Below, one piece after another: positions 17,167 through 25,742 of a DNA stretch of 64,000 nt. The stretch spans positions 38,359-102,358 of the forward strand of contig KL370850.1 in assembly GCA_000702025.1 (NCBI GenBank), given 5' to 3'. This DNA is from Blautia schinkii DSM 10518 (GTDB lineage Bacteria > Bacillota > Clostridia > Lachnospirales > Lachnospiraceae). The position numbers and the translations under genes are program-made. How positions within the stretch are numbered: the stretch's first letter is position 1; each line of letters starts with the position of its first letter. The notes below the pieces were generated by a model that did not search any database, was not told the DNA's origin, and saw nothing but the letters and a program-made list of their open reading frames with translations.

Positions 17167-18729
17167 TCATTCCCCGGACAGCTTATTCTTATACTGCTCC
17201 GGCGTCATCTCATAATACTTTTTAAAGGTTTGAATAAAATAGGACACGTCATTATACCCCACACACATGGCAACATCACTGATTTTCAGCCCGCTCTCCG
17301 AGAGAAGTCCCGCAGCCTTTTTCATCCGAAGCTCAATCAGATAACGGGAAAAGGTCTTGCCCGTCTCCGCCTTAAAAAGCCTGCTCAAATAGCTTGGATT
17401 TACAAAATACTTATGAGCAGCCAGCTCATTGACCGTGATATTATACTGGTAATTCCTCTCCAAATAACGCAGAAGGTCGTCAATAATAGAAGATTTCTGA
17501 CTTTCCTCATCCGACACATCTCGGAGAAGCTGCAGCGTATACTCCTTAAGCTCCTCCAGGGAACGGAACGCATAAAGGTCAGTCTTAAAGGAAAACAAAA
17601 GGTAAGAGCCCTTATCCGCGGCTTCACTCCCATCCACTTCCCTGCGCATGCCATACACTCTGTTTACCACATTGATAATCTTGATCAAAGAAGTAAACAA
17701 AGAATAAATCCCCACCTCGCAATTCTCTGCACAATGCTTGAAAAAGCTGCTTCCAATCGCCACAGCATCCTCTGTGCGGTTCTCCGTGAGACAGCGCTCA
17801 AGCTCCCGCTCCTCACTCTGGCTGAAAAGCTGCACCACATTTACCTCAGCCTCATACCGGTATACCTGCTTCCCGGGCTGCAGAAGCCGCTGGTTGATGG
17901 CATACACAGCCTCTCGGTAAGCAGCCGCAGCCTCCTTTTCCACACGTTCCATCGGCTCATGGATAAGACTCAGTCCCGCATGCAGGTTTACCCCCGCCTT
18001 AGCGCCGCATTGGATAAAACGCCGCTTAAGCTCTTTTTCTGCTGCCCCCACATCGCCATTTGGAACGGAAAACACAAGGATAAACTCTTCCTTTGGATAA
18101 AAATAATACACCTTAAGCCCAGTACTGTTCCTGTCACTGCCTCTTCCCAGAATATCAAGCACCTCTGTGATTTTCTCCTCACCCAACTTCTTCTCACTGT
18201 TCTGAGAGACGGCCATCATCCAGGAGCCCTTTTCCATTTCACGGTAAGCTTCACCAAGTACCCGTTCTCCCAGCTCTCCGCTTTCCAGCAGCCTGGCAAA
18301 ATCCATATACTGTATCTTGCGCTCCTCTATTTTCCTTTCAATCTGCTGGCGTTCTTTACGCTTCTCCGCCTGCACCCGCCGGATGGCCTTATCAAGCTCT
18401 TCGCTTTTTACCGGCTTGGTGAGGTAATCCTTCACACCGTACCGAATGGCTGTGGTAGCGTACTCGAAATCTGCATAACCGCTTTCAATAATCACACAGG
18501 TATCCGGAAAACGGCTACGCACCTCTTTGGCAAGCGCAAGTCCGTCCATATCCGGCATACGGATATCCGTAATGACAATATCCACCTGCTCCTTTTCCAT
18601 AATTTCAAGCACACCAAGCCCTGTCTCCGCCTCGCCCGCGATGACCAGCTCATCAGACAGCTGCCCCAGCATCTTTACCAGCACCTTGCGTGCAAAAAAC
18701 TCATCATCAGCAACCACAACTCGTATCAT
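17167..18729 (-). CDS. YesN-type response regulator with AraC DNA-binding domain
   Basis: 520 residues. The receiver domain (1-120) has the acidic pair ADDE, the phospho-acceptor Asp in ITDIRMPDMDG and the conserved Lys in LTKPVKSEE. A long central region (~125-410) of weak conservation is typical of this class. The C-terminal AraC domain has two helix-turn-helix motifs (NPSYLSRLFKAETGKTFS and VAMCVGYNDVSYFIQTFKKYY). Its gene overlaps the kinase gene by 23 nt. By analogy with Bacillus YesN it should activate the sugar transport genes just downstream when its kinase senses the sugar. Confidence 0.93.
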   Translation of the reverse strand: MIRVVVADDEFFARKVLVKMLGQLSDELVIAGEAETGLGVLEIMEKEQVDIVITDIRMPDMDGLALAKEVRSRFPDTCVIIESGYADFEYATTAIRYGVKDYLTKPVKSEELDKAIRRVQAEKRKERQQIERKIEERKIQYMDFARLLESGELGERVLGEAYREMEKGSWMMAVSQNSEKKLGEEKITEVLDILGRGSDRNSTGLKVYYFYPKEEFILVFSVPNGDVGAAEKELKRRFIQCGAKAGVNLHAGLSLIHEPMERVEKEAAAAYREAVYAINQRLLQPGKQVYRYEAEVNVVQLFSQSEERELERCLTENRTEDAVAIGSSFFKHCAENCEVGIYSLFTSLIKIINVVNRVYGMRREVDGSEAADKGSYLLFSFKTDLYAFRSLEELKEYTLQLLRDVSDEESQKSSIIDDLLRYLERNYQYNITVNELAAHKYFVNPSYLSRLFKAETGKTFSRYLIELRMKKAAGLLSESGLKISDVAMCVGYNDVSYFIQTFKKYYEMTPEQYKNKLSGE

Positions 18730-20611
18730 TTTCCATCCCTCTGCTTTCTATACGTCCTTCCCGACATTCCTCTCCGTGTTCTTCCCGATGTTCTCCCCGG
18801 TGTTCTTCCTGACGTTTATCCATATACTGGATTCTCAGGCAGACTCTGGTATAACTGTCCTTCTCACTCTCCACGTAAATGCCGTAGCTGTCCCCGTAAT
18901 AAGTTTTTAACCGGGCATTCACATTCTGCAGTCCGATTCCCCCGGATGTGCCTGAAAACTCCGCACGTGAAAAAGCTTTGTTTAAGCTCTGCACCTTCTC
19001 CGGTTCCATGCCTATACCGTCATCCTCCACCGTGATCCGCACATCCTCGTCCCCCTCACGGAACACGCGGATACACAGCACATCCCTGGCCCTTTTCCTG
19101 GAAAAGCCATATTTGTATGCATTCTCCACAATGGGCTGGAGTACAAATTTCAGAACCCTACATTCCCCCAAACCTTCCTCCACCTCATAATACGTCTCGA
19201 AGCGCTGAGGAAAACGGATTTTCTGGATGCTCATATAGTGCTCTGTCTGCTCCAGCTCCTCGCGGATTGTCACAATATCGCTCCCGCTGATATTATAGCG
19301 GAACATATCCGAAAGACTCGAAGCAATCTCCGGGATATACTCCACATCCTCAAGTCTTGCAATGGCGCTTATGGTATTGAGTGCATTGTACAAAAAATGA
19401 GGGTTTATCTGAAACTGCAGCATTTTCAGCTCTGTCTGCTTCTGATTCAGCCTGTAAACATACATTTTGATAATATTATCATTAATACGGCGGGCCATGG
19501 AATTGTAGCTGTGGATCATCTGTCCAACCTCATCCTCCCAGACAATATCCTTATCCTCAAAAAGCGGGATTTCCTGCTCCTCCTTTGAATCCCGGGCTAC
19601 CTTTCCCATCACCTGAGAAAGCACCTGCACGGGACGGCTTACCTGTCTGGAAAGCACCGCACTGCCCACAGCCGTTACCACGATTACCGCGGCCAAAATC
19701 ATAAAGAACAGCCACATATTGGAAACGATCCGCTCCATGAGCAGTTCATTGGGAAGATACTGCACGATCACCCACCCTGTACTCTCATTTTTCGTTGCAG
19801 AAACCACACACCTTTTCTCATGAAACGAAAGTGTGCCCTCCTGTCCACCGCTGTTGAGAAATTCCGAAATCTTCTCTGAAAAAAGGTTCTTTTCAAGCTT
19901 AGTATCAGAACTCTGAACTCCGGAGTCAAACAGAATCTGAGACGCACTTAATATCATAAAATCTGAGCTCTGCCCCACTGCTGCGGAACGGTGCCACTGA
20001 TTTGCAATCTTATTAAAATCCAAATCCAAATATACCATAGCCAGCGGCTCATCACCAAAGACATTCCACACAGGACTCACCATGGAAATCACCTGATACT
20101 TTACGAGATCAATGATCTCTCCATGTACCTCACTGAAATAGGAGGACTGCACATCCCAGTCAATCCCCTCAAGACGCTTGTCCATTTCAGATAAATATCC
20201 CGTATAGTCTCCACCGATGCTCCCATATATCCTGCCGTCTGCGGTCACCACCAACGCCCTTAGCACATGATCCTGCATGTCTGCCAGAAGCGTAAGCTGC
20301 TGCTCCAGCTTCTCCGCTGATTTCTCCTGTACAGCCGCATCAATATCCTTGTCATCACTGCTTAAGAGATTACGAATCCTGTCATCGGAAAAATGCAGAT
20401 ACCGGAAAGGGTCCGTACTGGAAACAAGGGTATCCAGATTCAAGCTCAATTGTCCATTATATTCTGTCATATGAGCAAGCTCTGTAGTCCGCACCTGCAC
20501 AAAGCTTCGGAAAAAGAATACCAGCAGCGCTGCCAGAGACACCACAAACAAAAGTCCATAGCTGTATAGCATTTTTTTCTGTAACGATAATTTATAGAAC
20601 CAATGTTTCAT
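18707..20611 (-). CDS. YesM-type sensor histidine kinase
   Basis: 634 residues. Membrane helix 1 at about 12-34, a ~260-residue extracellular sensor region (probably dCache-like), membrane helix 2 around 294-316, a HAMP linker, then the LytS-type kinase core: QINPHFLYNALNTI with the phospho-acceptor His, LQPIVENAYKYGF (N box) and GIGLQNVNARLKTYYG (G box). The start codon overlaps the stop of the upstream binding-protein gene (ATGA), so both proteins are translationally coupled. The C-terminal ~25 residues are Arg/Glu/His-rich and repetitive (HRGEHREEHGEE), probably disordered. Confidence 0.93.
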   Translation of the reverse strand: MKHWFYKLSLQKKMLYSYGLLFVVSLAALLVFFFRSFVQVRTTELAHMTEYNGQLSLNLDTLVSSTDPFRYLHFSDDRIRNLLSSDDKDIDAAVQEKSAEKLEQQLTLLADMQDHVLRALVVTADGRIYGSIGGDYTGYLSEMDKRLEGIDWDVQSSYFSEVHGEIIDLVKYQVISMVSPVWNVFGDEPLAMVYLDLDFNKIANQWHRSAAVGQSSDFMILSASQILFDSGVQSSDTKLEKNLFSEKISEFLNSGGQEGTLSFHEKRCVVSATKNESTGWVIVQYLPNELLMERIVSNMWLFFMILAAVIVVTAVGSAVLSRQVSRPVQVLSQVMGKVARDSKEEQEIPLFEDKDIVWEDEVGQMIHSYNSMARRINDNIIKMYVYRLNQKQTELKMLQFQINPHFLYNALNTISAIARLEDVEYIPEIASSLSDMFRYNISGSDIVTIREELEQTEHYMSIQKIRFPQRFETYYEVEEGLGECRVLKFVLQPIVENAYKYGFSRKRARDVLCIRVFREGDEDVRITVEDDGIGMEPEKVQSLNKAFSRAEFSGTSGGIGLQNVNARLKTYYGDSYGIYVESEKDSYTRVCLRIQYMDKRQEEHRGEHREEHGEECREGRIESRGMENDTSCGC

Positions 20612-21948
20612 CCAACCTTCTCCTTTGCATCCAGATACAGCTTCCTGTGCTTTTGAAGGCTCTTCGTGTATTTGGAAAGATAAGCGCTCACCTTTTCCGC
20701 AGAAGCAGCGGGCATCAGCTCTGCAATATCCTTGTCACGGATGACACTTGTCTGCAGGGGCAGCCAGGAAGCGTCCATCCGCGCCTGTCCACTTTCAATC
20801 AGCTCATTGATCCTGGGAGCATATTTCGCACGGTCAGAAACACCCTCCAGACAGCCGATAGAACACTCATCATCCAGGTACATCTGCAGGATTTCAGGCT
20901 TTGTGAGAAACTCCAGAAACTTCTGCGCAGCCTCAGGATACCGGCAGTCTCTTGAAATACCTACACTGCTGTCCACCCAGACAGCAGCTCTCTGCTCCTT
21001 GCCCTCTTCCACCGGAAAAGGAATCAACTCCAGATTCAGATCAGGATTTATCTCCCGCATATTACGGTAGGCCCAGCTTCCCTGGATAAACATAAAGCCC
21101 TCTCCTGCCGCAAAGCGCTCCATCGCACCCGCATAATCCAGCTTCTCAAGCTCCGGCTCCGTATACTCATGAAGCTTTAGAAGCTTTTCCAGCGAACCCC
21201 TGCTGATCTCGTCCGTCTCAAAAGAGCTTTTCCCCTCTGCCACCTGCGTCCAGAAATCCTGGAAATTACCACGATAAGCACTCTCAATGCACTCCCAGTT
21301 CTGATGGATTGTCCAGCTGTCTCCATCTGCAAACAAAAACGGCGTTTTTCCCCTCTCCTTGATTACCTCTGCCACGGCAAGCAGCTCCTCATAGGTCTTG
21401 GGAAGCTCCAGGCCCTCCTGCTCAAACAAATCACGGTTCACATAAATCCCTTCAAAACTCATCGCCAGAGGCACCTGGTAAATATGATCGTCATAACGGA
21501 GATAGGGAATATATTCTTCCTTAATCCGTTCCATACACGAAAGATTGTCCAGGGGCATCAGGTAGCCTCCCATAATATACTCAAAAGACTCCACACTCTG
21601 CAGTCCGCCCAGCTCCACAATATCCGGGAATTCTCCCTTCACCGCTGCCACACGAAGGGTCACGTCACTGTTGGTGTTCATATTTTGGTATACTTCAATC
21701 TCATCCTGGGACTGGTTGAATAGTTTTATGATTTCCTCCAGAACAGCATAAACTTCCCGCTTCCGGTTATAAAACTCCAGGCGAATTTTTTCCTTTCCCT
21801 GCGTATTCTCGGTACTGCCGCAGCCTGTAAGTGACATGAGCTGTATAAGGGAGAAAAGCAGCGCCAGCACGGCTGGTATTAGGCGCTTGGCGGTGGGCTT
21901 TGTATATAATTGTCTTTTTATAGGTGTTTGTTTTGTGTATGTTCTCAT
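20608..21948 (-). CDS. extracellular solute-binding lipoprotein of a three-component sensor
   Basis: 446 residues from the preferred ATG at 21948. An upstream extension of 48 codons is possible, but a TATAAT-rich promoter-like stretch lies inside it, and GGAG sits just before the chosen ATG. A positively charged leader and a lipobox (LTGC) precede a family 1 sugar-binding fold (FAAGEGFMFIQGSWA, AAQKFLEFLTKPE). No permease follows; instead the gene is coupled by ATGA to the sensor kinase. I infer that the protein presents sugar to the kinase or to the downstream transporter. It resembles the operon's transport binding protein in fold but is clearly a separate paralogue. Confidence 0.88.
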   Translation of the reverse strand: MRTYTKQTPIKRQLYTKPTAKRLIPAVLALLFSLIQLMSLTGCGSTENTQGKEKIRLEFYNRKREVYAVLEEIIKLFNQSQDEIEVYQNMNTNSDVTLRVAAVKGEFPDIVELGGLQSVESFEYIMGGYLMPLDNLSCMERIKEEYIPYLRYDDHIYQVPLAMSFEGIYVNRDLFEQEGLELPKTYEELLAVAEVIKERGKTPFLFADGDSWTIHQNWECIESAYRGNFQDFWTQVAEGKSSFETDEISRGSLEKLLKLHEYTEPELEKLDYAGAMERFAAGEGFMFIQGSWAYRNMREINPDLNLELIPFPVEEGKEQRAAVWVDSSVGISRDCRYPEAAQKFLEFLTKPEILQMYLDDECSIGCLEGVSDRAKYAPRINELIESGQARMDASWLPLQTSVIRDKDIAELMPAASAEKVSAYLSKYTKSLQKHRKLYLDAKEKVG

Positions 21949-22099
21949 ATGTCTCCATTTGCTTTGTATAACGTGGTGGTCATTCTTGGGTGGTTCTTTA
22001 TAATTATAATACGTTACGCGTAGGAAAAAAACAAGTGGCGGTTGATCTGGGATTTTATATGGTTTAAATCGAAATTTCACTTTACCTTTCATGTCCTAA

Positions 22100-22357
22100 A
22101 TGGTACAATATTTTAAACAGGCAACGGTGGTCCTGCAGGATGTCGCTGTTGTAGTATAATTTTAATTTCAATATTTTTAAAGCATTTCTTTATGAAACCT
22201 TTTGTCCGTCTCGGACAAATTTTCCCATCTTATTAAGTATGACGTGTGTGTCAAACGCGAAGTTTTTTAGAACAATAAATCAAAAAACCGTTGTCTGTAT
22301 TTTTCCCATATACTATAATAGAGACAAGAACCTGCATGGCCTTGAAAGGGAGGTATT
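22100..22357 (+). promoter_or_regulatory. conserved Rpn upstream module, copy 1
   Basis: Matches 55320-55570 over ~240 bp with indels. Shared landmarks: AACGGTGGTCCTGCAGG, GTCGCTGTTGTAGTAT, the hairpin TTGTCCG/CGGACAA, and AACCGTTGTCTG, which can pair with the first landmark. A promoter (TTGTCT, 17 bp, TATAAT at 22314-22319) follows, then GGGAGG before the ATG. Confidence 0.75.
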
Positions 22358-22621
22358 ATGCAGGCAATTTTGTATGCTCTGGCAGTCAAAACACTGGACA
22401 GCAAAGATTTAGAAGAGATTAAGGAGGCGATATCGATGACAATATTAGGACAGATGCTCGTAGAAGATGGCATCAAAAAAGGTGAGCAAAAAGGACGAAA
22501 AGAAGGGCGTAGAGAAGGGATAAACGTTTGGAAGCTATCTGCTCAGGGTGAATCTCCCGAGGCCATCTCCAAAAAGCTGCAGATTCCTTTAGATGAAGTA
22601 ATCGAAATCCTGAAAGACTGA
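22358..22621 (+). pseudogene. internally deleted Rpn-family gene
   Basis: The 87 codons correspond to the C-terminal part of the Rpn protein at 55.57-56.40 kb (shared EEIKEAISMT.LGQMLVEDG, the KGRKEG repeat, VWKLS.QGESPEAIS). The start region and everything upstream correspond to the 5' region of the same gene. The nuclease domain between them is gone: ATGCAG of the start is joined to what in the other copy is an internal ATGCAAGCG. The remaining frame is open with an intact promoter and RBS, so a small protein might still be made, but it has no catalytic domain. Confidence 0.8.
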
Positions 22622-22653
22622 GCTTTGGCCTCATTTTTAGCCCGGACACACAG

Positions 22654-22690
22654 AAAGAAAAAGCAGGTCGTCAAGACTTGCTTTTTCTTT
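22654..22690. terminator. bidirectional terminator
   Basis: AAAGAAAAAGCA and TGCTTTTTCTTT form a 12 bp stem with an inner GTC/GAC pairing. It separates the deleted Rpn gene (plus) from the kinase gene (minus), both of which end here. Confidence 0.85.
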
Positions 22691-22700
22691 TATCTTATCT

Positions 22701-24281
22701 TCACTTACTATCCAACGTAAACCAAAATTCCACCCCATTATCGTAATTCTGCACCCCATACTCCTGGTTCATACTTTCCAGCACGGCTTTTACAATAGAA
22801 AGCCCAATGCCGCTGCCACCGTACTCTCTGGTGCGTGCCTTGTCAACTTTGTAGAATTTCGTCCACAGATTAGGCAGATCCTCCTCAGGGATAGGCGTGC
22901 CTGTGTTAAATACAGAAATCTTAACCCTCTCCGCCTCTTTTGCCACCTTAATCTCAATCTGGCGGTCTCCGTCTAAGTGATTGAGCGCATTGCTGACATA
23001 ATTCGTCACAACCTCCTCAATCTTAAACTCATCCGCCCATACATACACAGGTCCCTGTTCAGGAAAAATCACAGTGGCCTCTTTTTGCTGCACCATAATA
23101 TCCATGCTCTGGAGCACGCCCGCGATCACGGAGACAATATCAAAGCGCTCCATCACCACAGCGTCCTTCCCGGATTCCAACTGATTTAAGGTAAGAAGAT
23201 TTTTCACAAGCTTGTTCATCTTGGAAGCCTCATCCATGATAACCTCGCAGTAGAAATCCCTGCTCTCCGGATCCTCGGAGATGTTTTCCCGCAGGCCCTC
23301 CGCATAGCCCTGGATTAACGCAATCGGGGTTTTCAGCTCATGAGAAACATTGTCCAGAAATTCCTTACGCATCTCGTCAATCTTAATCTTATCTGCAATA
23401 TCCTTCTGAAGTTTATTATTTGCGGACTTAAGTTCAGAAATCGTTCCCTCCAGCTGTCTGGACATACGATTAAAATTATCGCCGAGCAAGTCAATCTCAT
23501 TCCCTGCATGGCTCTGGTATCTTGCGTCAAAATCAAGCGCGGACATCTGCTGGGAAAGCTGGGTAAGTTCACAGATTGGCTTTGTAATCCGTTTCGTCAC
23601 CACCCAGATCAAAAGCCCACTGATAAAAATGATCACCAATCCCACATAAAAATAGAAATTGTTAGAGATTGCCGCGCTCTCCTTAATGCTCTCAAGAGGT
23701 GTACGGATAAGGAAATAGTAGTCCCCGTTATCCAGAGAACCCCAGCATTCCACATAATCCATATTTGCAAAACGGTCGTGCACCTGCTGAATCACATAGG
23801 TATCCGTTGATCTGAGGATTCGTGTCCTGCCATGGGTTTTATCCTGATCCAGATCATAGGCATAGCCAAAAAGCTTGTTTCGCAGCATATTTTCATTTTC
23901 ACCACGCACAATCCGGCCTGTATTATCCCAGGGAATGATCACCCAGGATAGATTGTTCTGTGAGCTGTCCCGCTCCAATTCCTCGGGCACTTCCTCAATT
24001 CCGCCTGTCTCCTCGCTCCCTGTCTCGTCCAATTCCATTAAACTTTCGATGTCAAGCTGAGTAAGGGCAATCCTGGCCTCATCCAACACATCCACTTTCT
24101 TCGACACATAATACTTCTCGAGAAACAGTCCGTTCACAATCGTAATCGAAAACATAGAAAGCATCAGCAGACCGATAAACATGACAGCAATCTGGCTTCG
24201 CAGAGAGCGGAACTTTTTCGGCTTCTTCCCTCGTCTGCTTTTCCGGCACGGGGTAATCTCCGGCTTTTTTGTGTCTGTCAT
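22701..24281 (-). CDS. sensor histidine kinase with HAMP domain
   Basis: 526 residues. A basic N-terminus, membrane helix 1 (~31-53), an extracellular region of ~150 residues with an acidic stretch (ETGSEETGGIEEVPEE), membrane helix 2 (~206-228), HAMP, HisKA with the phospho-His in NVSHELKTPIALI (~305), and HATPase_c with N box VTNYVSNALNHL and G box YGGSGIGLSIVK. It overlaps its partner regulator by four bases. The signal is unknown; the layout is that of an orthodox OmpR-partner kinase such as PhoR/ResE types. Confidence 0.94.
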   Translation of the reverse strand: MTDTKKPEITPCRKSRRGKKPKKFRSLRSQIAVMFIGLLMLSMFSITIVNGLFLEKYYVSKKVDVLDEARIALTQLDIESLMELDETGSEETGGIEEVPEELERDSSQNNLSWVIIPWDNTGRIVRGENENMLRNKLFGYAYDLDQDKTHGRTRILRSTDTYVIQQVHDRFANMDYVECWGSLDNGDYYFLIRTPLESIKESAAISNNFYFYVGLVIIFISGLLIWVVTKRITKPICELTQLSQQMSALDFDARYQSHAGNEIDLLGDNFNRMSRQLEGTISELKSANNKLQKDIADKIKIDEMRKEFLDNVSHELKTPIALIQGYAEGLRENISEDPESRDFYCEVIMDEASKMNKLVKNLLTLNQLESGKDAVVMERFDIVSVIAGVLQSMDIMVQQKEATVIFPEQGPVYVWADEFKIEEVVTNYVSNALNHLDGDRQIEIKVAKEAERVKISVFNTGTPIPEEDLPNLWTKFYKVDKARTREYGGSGIGLSIVKAVLESMNQEYGVQNYDNGVEFWFTLDSK

Positions 24282-24958
24282 TCTTCCACCTCGAATTTAT
24301 AACCCATGCCCCACACAGTCTTGATATACTCACCCTTATCACCCATTTTGCTCCTGAGCTTTTTCACATGGGTATCAATGGTGCGGGCATCGCCAAAATA
24401 GTCATAATTCCACACAGAGTTAAGTATTTTCTCTCTGGAAAGAGCAATCCCCTCATTTTCAAGGAAATAAGTAAGAAGCTCGAATTCCTTGAAGCTAAGC
24501 TCCATGGGCTTACCGTCCACCGTCGCAAGATGCGCAGCCTTGTCAATCACGATACCACCCGCTGTGAGCACATCCTCCGGGTTACTCTGCCCTGTACGGC
24601 GGAGAATCGCCTCCACCCTGGCAACTAAAATCTTCGGACTGAACGGTTTGGAAATATACTCATCCACTCCTAAATCAAAGCCAAGCAGCTCGTCCCGCTC
24701 ATCTCCGCGGGCAGTAAGCATGATGATCGGCACCTTAGAGTTTTTACGCACCTCACGGCACACCTCCCAGCCGTCCATCTTTGGCATCATCACGTCCAAT
24801 ATGATCAAAGCAATGTCCTTTTCCTGATAAAAAATATCCATGGCTTCCTCACCGTCTCCGGCCTCAAGCACCTGAAAATTCTTTTTAGTAAGAAAGTCTT
24901 TCACCAACTTTCTCATACGGCTTTCATCATCCACTACCAGGATTTTCAATGTCTCCAT
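24278..24958 (-). CDS. OmpR-family response regulator
   Basis: 226 residues from the ATG at 24958, which has GGAGG eight bases ahead; the ATG five codons upstream lacks a site. Receiver domain with ILVVDDESRM, phospho-Asp in LIILDVMMPKMDGW, and Lys in YISKPFSP. The winged-helix domain covers ~130-226 (ELSFKEFELLTYFLEN, TIDTHVKKLRSKMG). It pairs with the adjoining HAMP kinase. Two copies of TTTTAGTGATAA lie upstream and may be its own binding sites. Confidence 0.95.
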   Translation of the reverse strand: METLKILVVDDESRMRKLVKDFLTKKNFQVLEAGDGEEAMDIFYQEKDIALIILDVMMPKMDGWEVCREVRKNSKVPIIMLTARGDERDELLGFDLGVDEYISKPFSPKILVARVEAILRRTGQSNPEDVLTAGGIVIDKAAHLATVDGKPMELSFKEFELLTYFLENEGIALSREKILNSVWNYDYFGDARTIDTHVKKLRSKMGDKGEYIKTVWGMGYKFEVEE

Positions 24959-24996
24959 TGCGCATTCCTCCATTTCGAATGTACTTTATCTTATTT

Positions 24997-25104
24997 TATC
25001 ACTTTTTTTAGTGATAATATAGCAAATAATTATGTTTCTTCTGTGAATTTATCCGGACATATTTTATGATATCCAAAAATACCAGTCACTAATTTTAGTG
25101 ATAA
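24997..25104. promoter_or_regulatory. repeated TTTTAGTGATAA sites in a divergent control region
   Basis: The dodecamer occurs at 25006-25017 and 25093-25104, and each is the right half of an imperfect palindrome (TATCACT n6 AGTGATA; CACT n6 AGTG). They lie in the AT-rich gap between the response regulator (minus) and the ECF sigma gene (plus), so one regulator could act on both. Confidence 0.45.
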
Positions 25105-25182
25105 AAATAAATTTATATTTCTTGCATCCATTTAAGGTCTTCGCTCGTCTAATGAGTAGAAGCGCAGATAACCACTGATTCT

Positions 25183-25192
25183 TGACCGGTCA
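25183..25192. promoter_or_regulatory. perfect palindrome upstream of the sigma factor gene
   Basis: TGACCGGTCA is a perfect 10 bp dyad 31 bp before the sigma factor ATG. A motif CGTCTAATG at 25147-25155 resembles the -10 of some ECF promoters, but no matching -35 is evident. Confidence 0.3.
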
Positions 25193-25223
25193 GAAAAATA
25201 CAAGTGAAGGATAGGGGGAACTT

Positions 25224-25742
25224 ATGTTAGAGATTTTAATACGAAAGGCCAAAAAGGGTGACGCGGACGCTTTTTGCGAACTGATGGAGCTGCAGATGCA
25301 GAGCATGTATAAGGTAGCCAGGGCTTATCTCAATAATAATGAGGACGTAGCAGACGCGGTCCAGGACACAATCCTGACATGCTTTGAAAAGCTGCAGACC
25401 TTGGAGCATAACCGTTATTTTAAAACCTGGATGACCAGGATTCTGATCAATAAATGTAAAGACATCCTGCAGGCCAGAAGCCGCATGATGTACACGGACA
25501 ACTTACCTGAGACACCCGTATATGAAGAAGATTTCGAGGCACTGGAGTGGGACAACGTGCTCGCTCCTGTAGATGAGAAGTACCGGACCGTATTGCTGCT
25601 TTATTATATGGAAGGCTTCAACACAAGAGAAATCAGCGAAATCCTGAATCTCAAAGAAAGCACAGTAAAATCAAGACTTCAGCGCGGCAGACGCAAAGTA
25701 TCTCAAGAATATTTTTATAAAGTCAAGGAGGGACAGGCATGA
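25224..25742 (+). CDS. ECF-type RNA polymerase sigma factor
   Basis: 172 residues. Region 2 (~10-75: FCELMELQMQSMYKVARAYL, DVADAVQDTILTCFEKL) and region 4 (~105-160: YRTVLLLYYMEGFNTREISEIL with ESTVKSRLQRGRRK as recognition helix) are clear; regions 1.2 and 3 are lacking, as in ECF factors. The stop overlaps the start of a membrane protein gene by ATGA, the standard arrangement of a sigma/anti-sigma pair. RBS AGGGGGAAC. It probably directs its own operon and an envelope-stress regulon; the stimulus is unknown. Confidence 0.95.
   Translation: MLEILIRKAKKGDADAFCELMELQMQSMYKVARAYLNNNEDVADAVQDTILTCFEKLQTLEHNRYFKTWMTRILINKCKDILQARSRMMYTDNLPETPVYEEDFEALEWDNVLAPVDEKYRTVLLLYYMEGFNTREISEILNLKESTVKSRLQRGRRKVSQEYFYKVKEGQA

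Noticed and set aside
17023..19035. Long plus-strand open frame (670 codons) opposite the response regulator and kinase genes.
   Set aside because: It lies antisense to two coding regions with intact catalytic motifs; composition (His/Leu/Arg-rich) is that of a shadow frame and no RBS precedes it.
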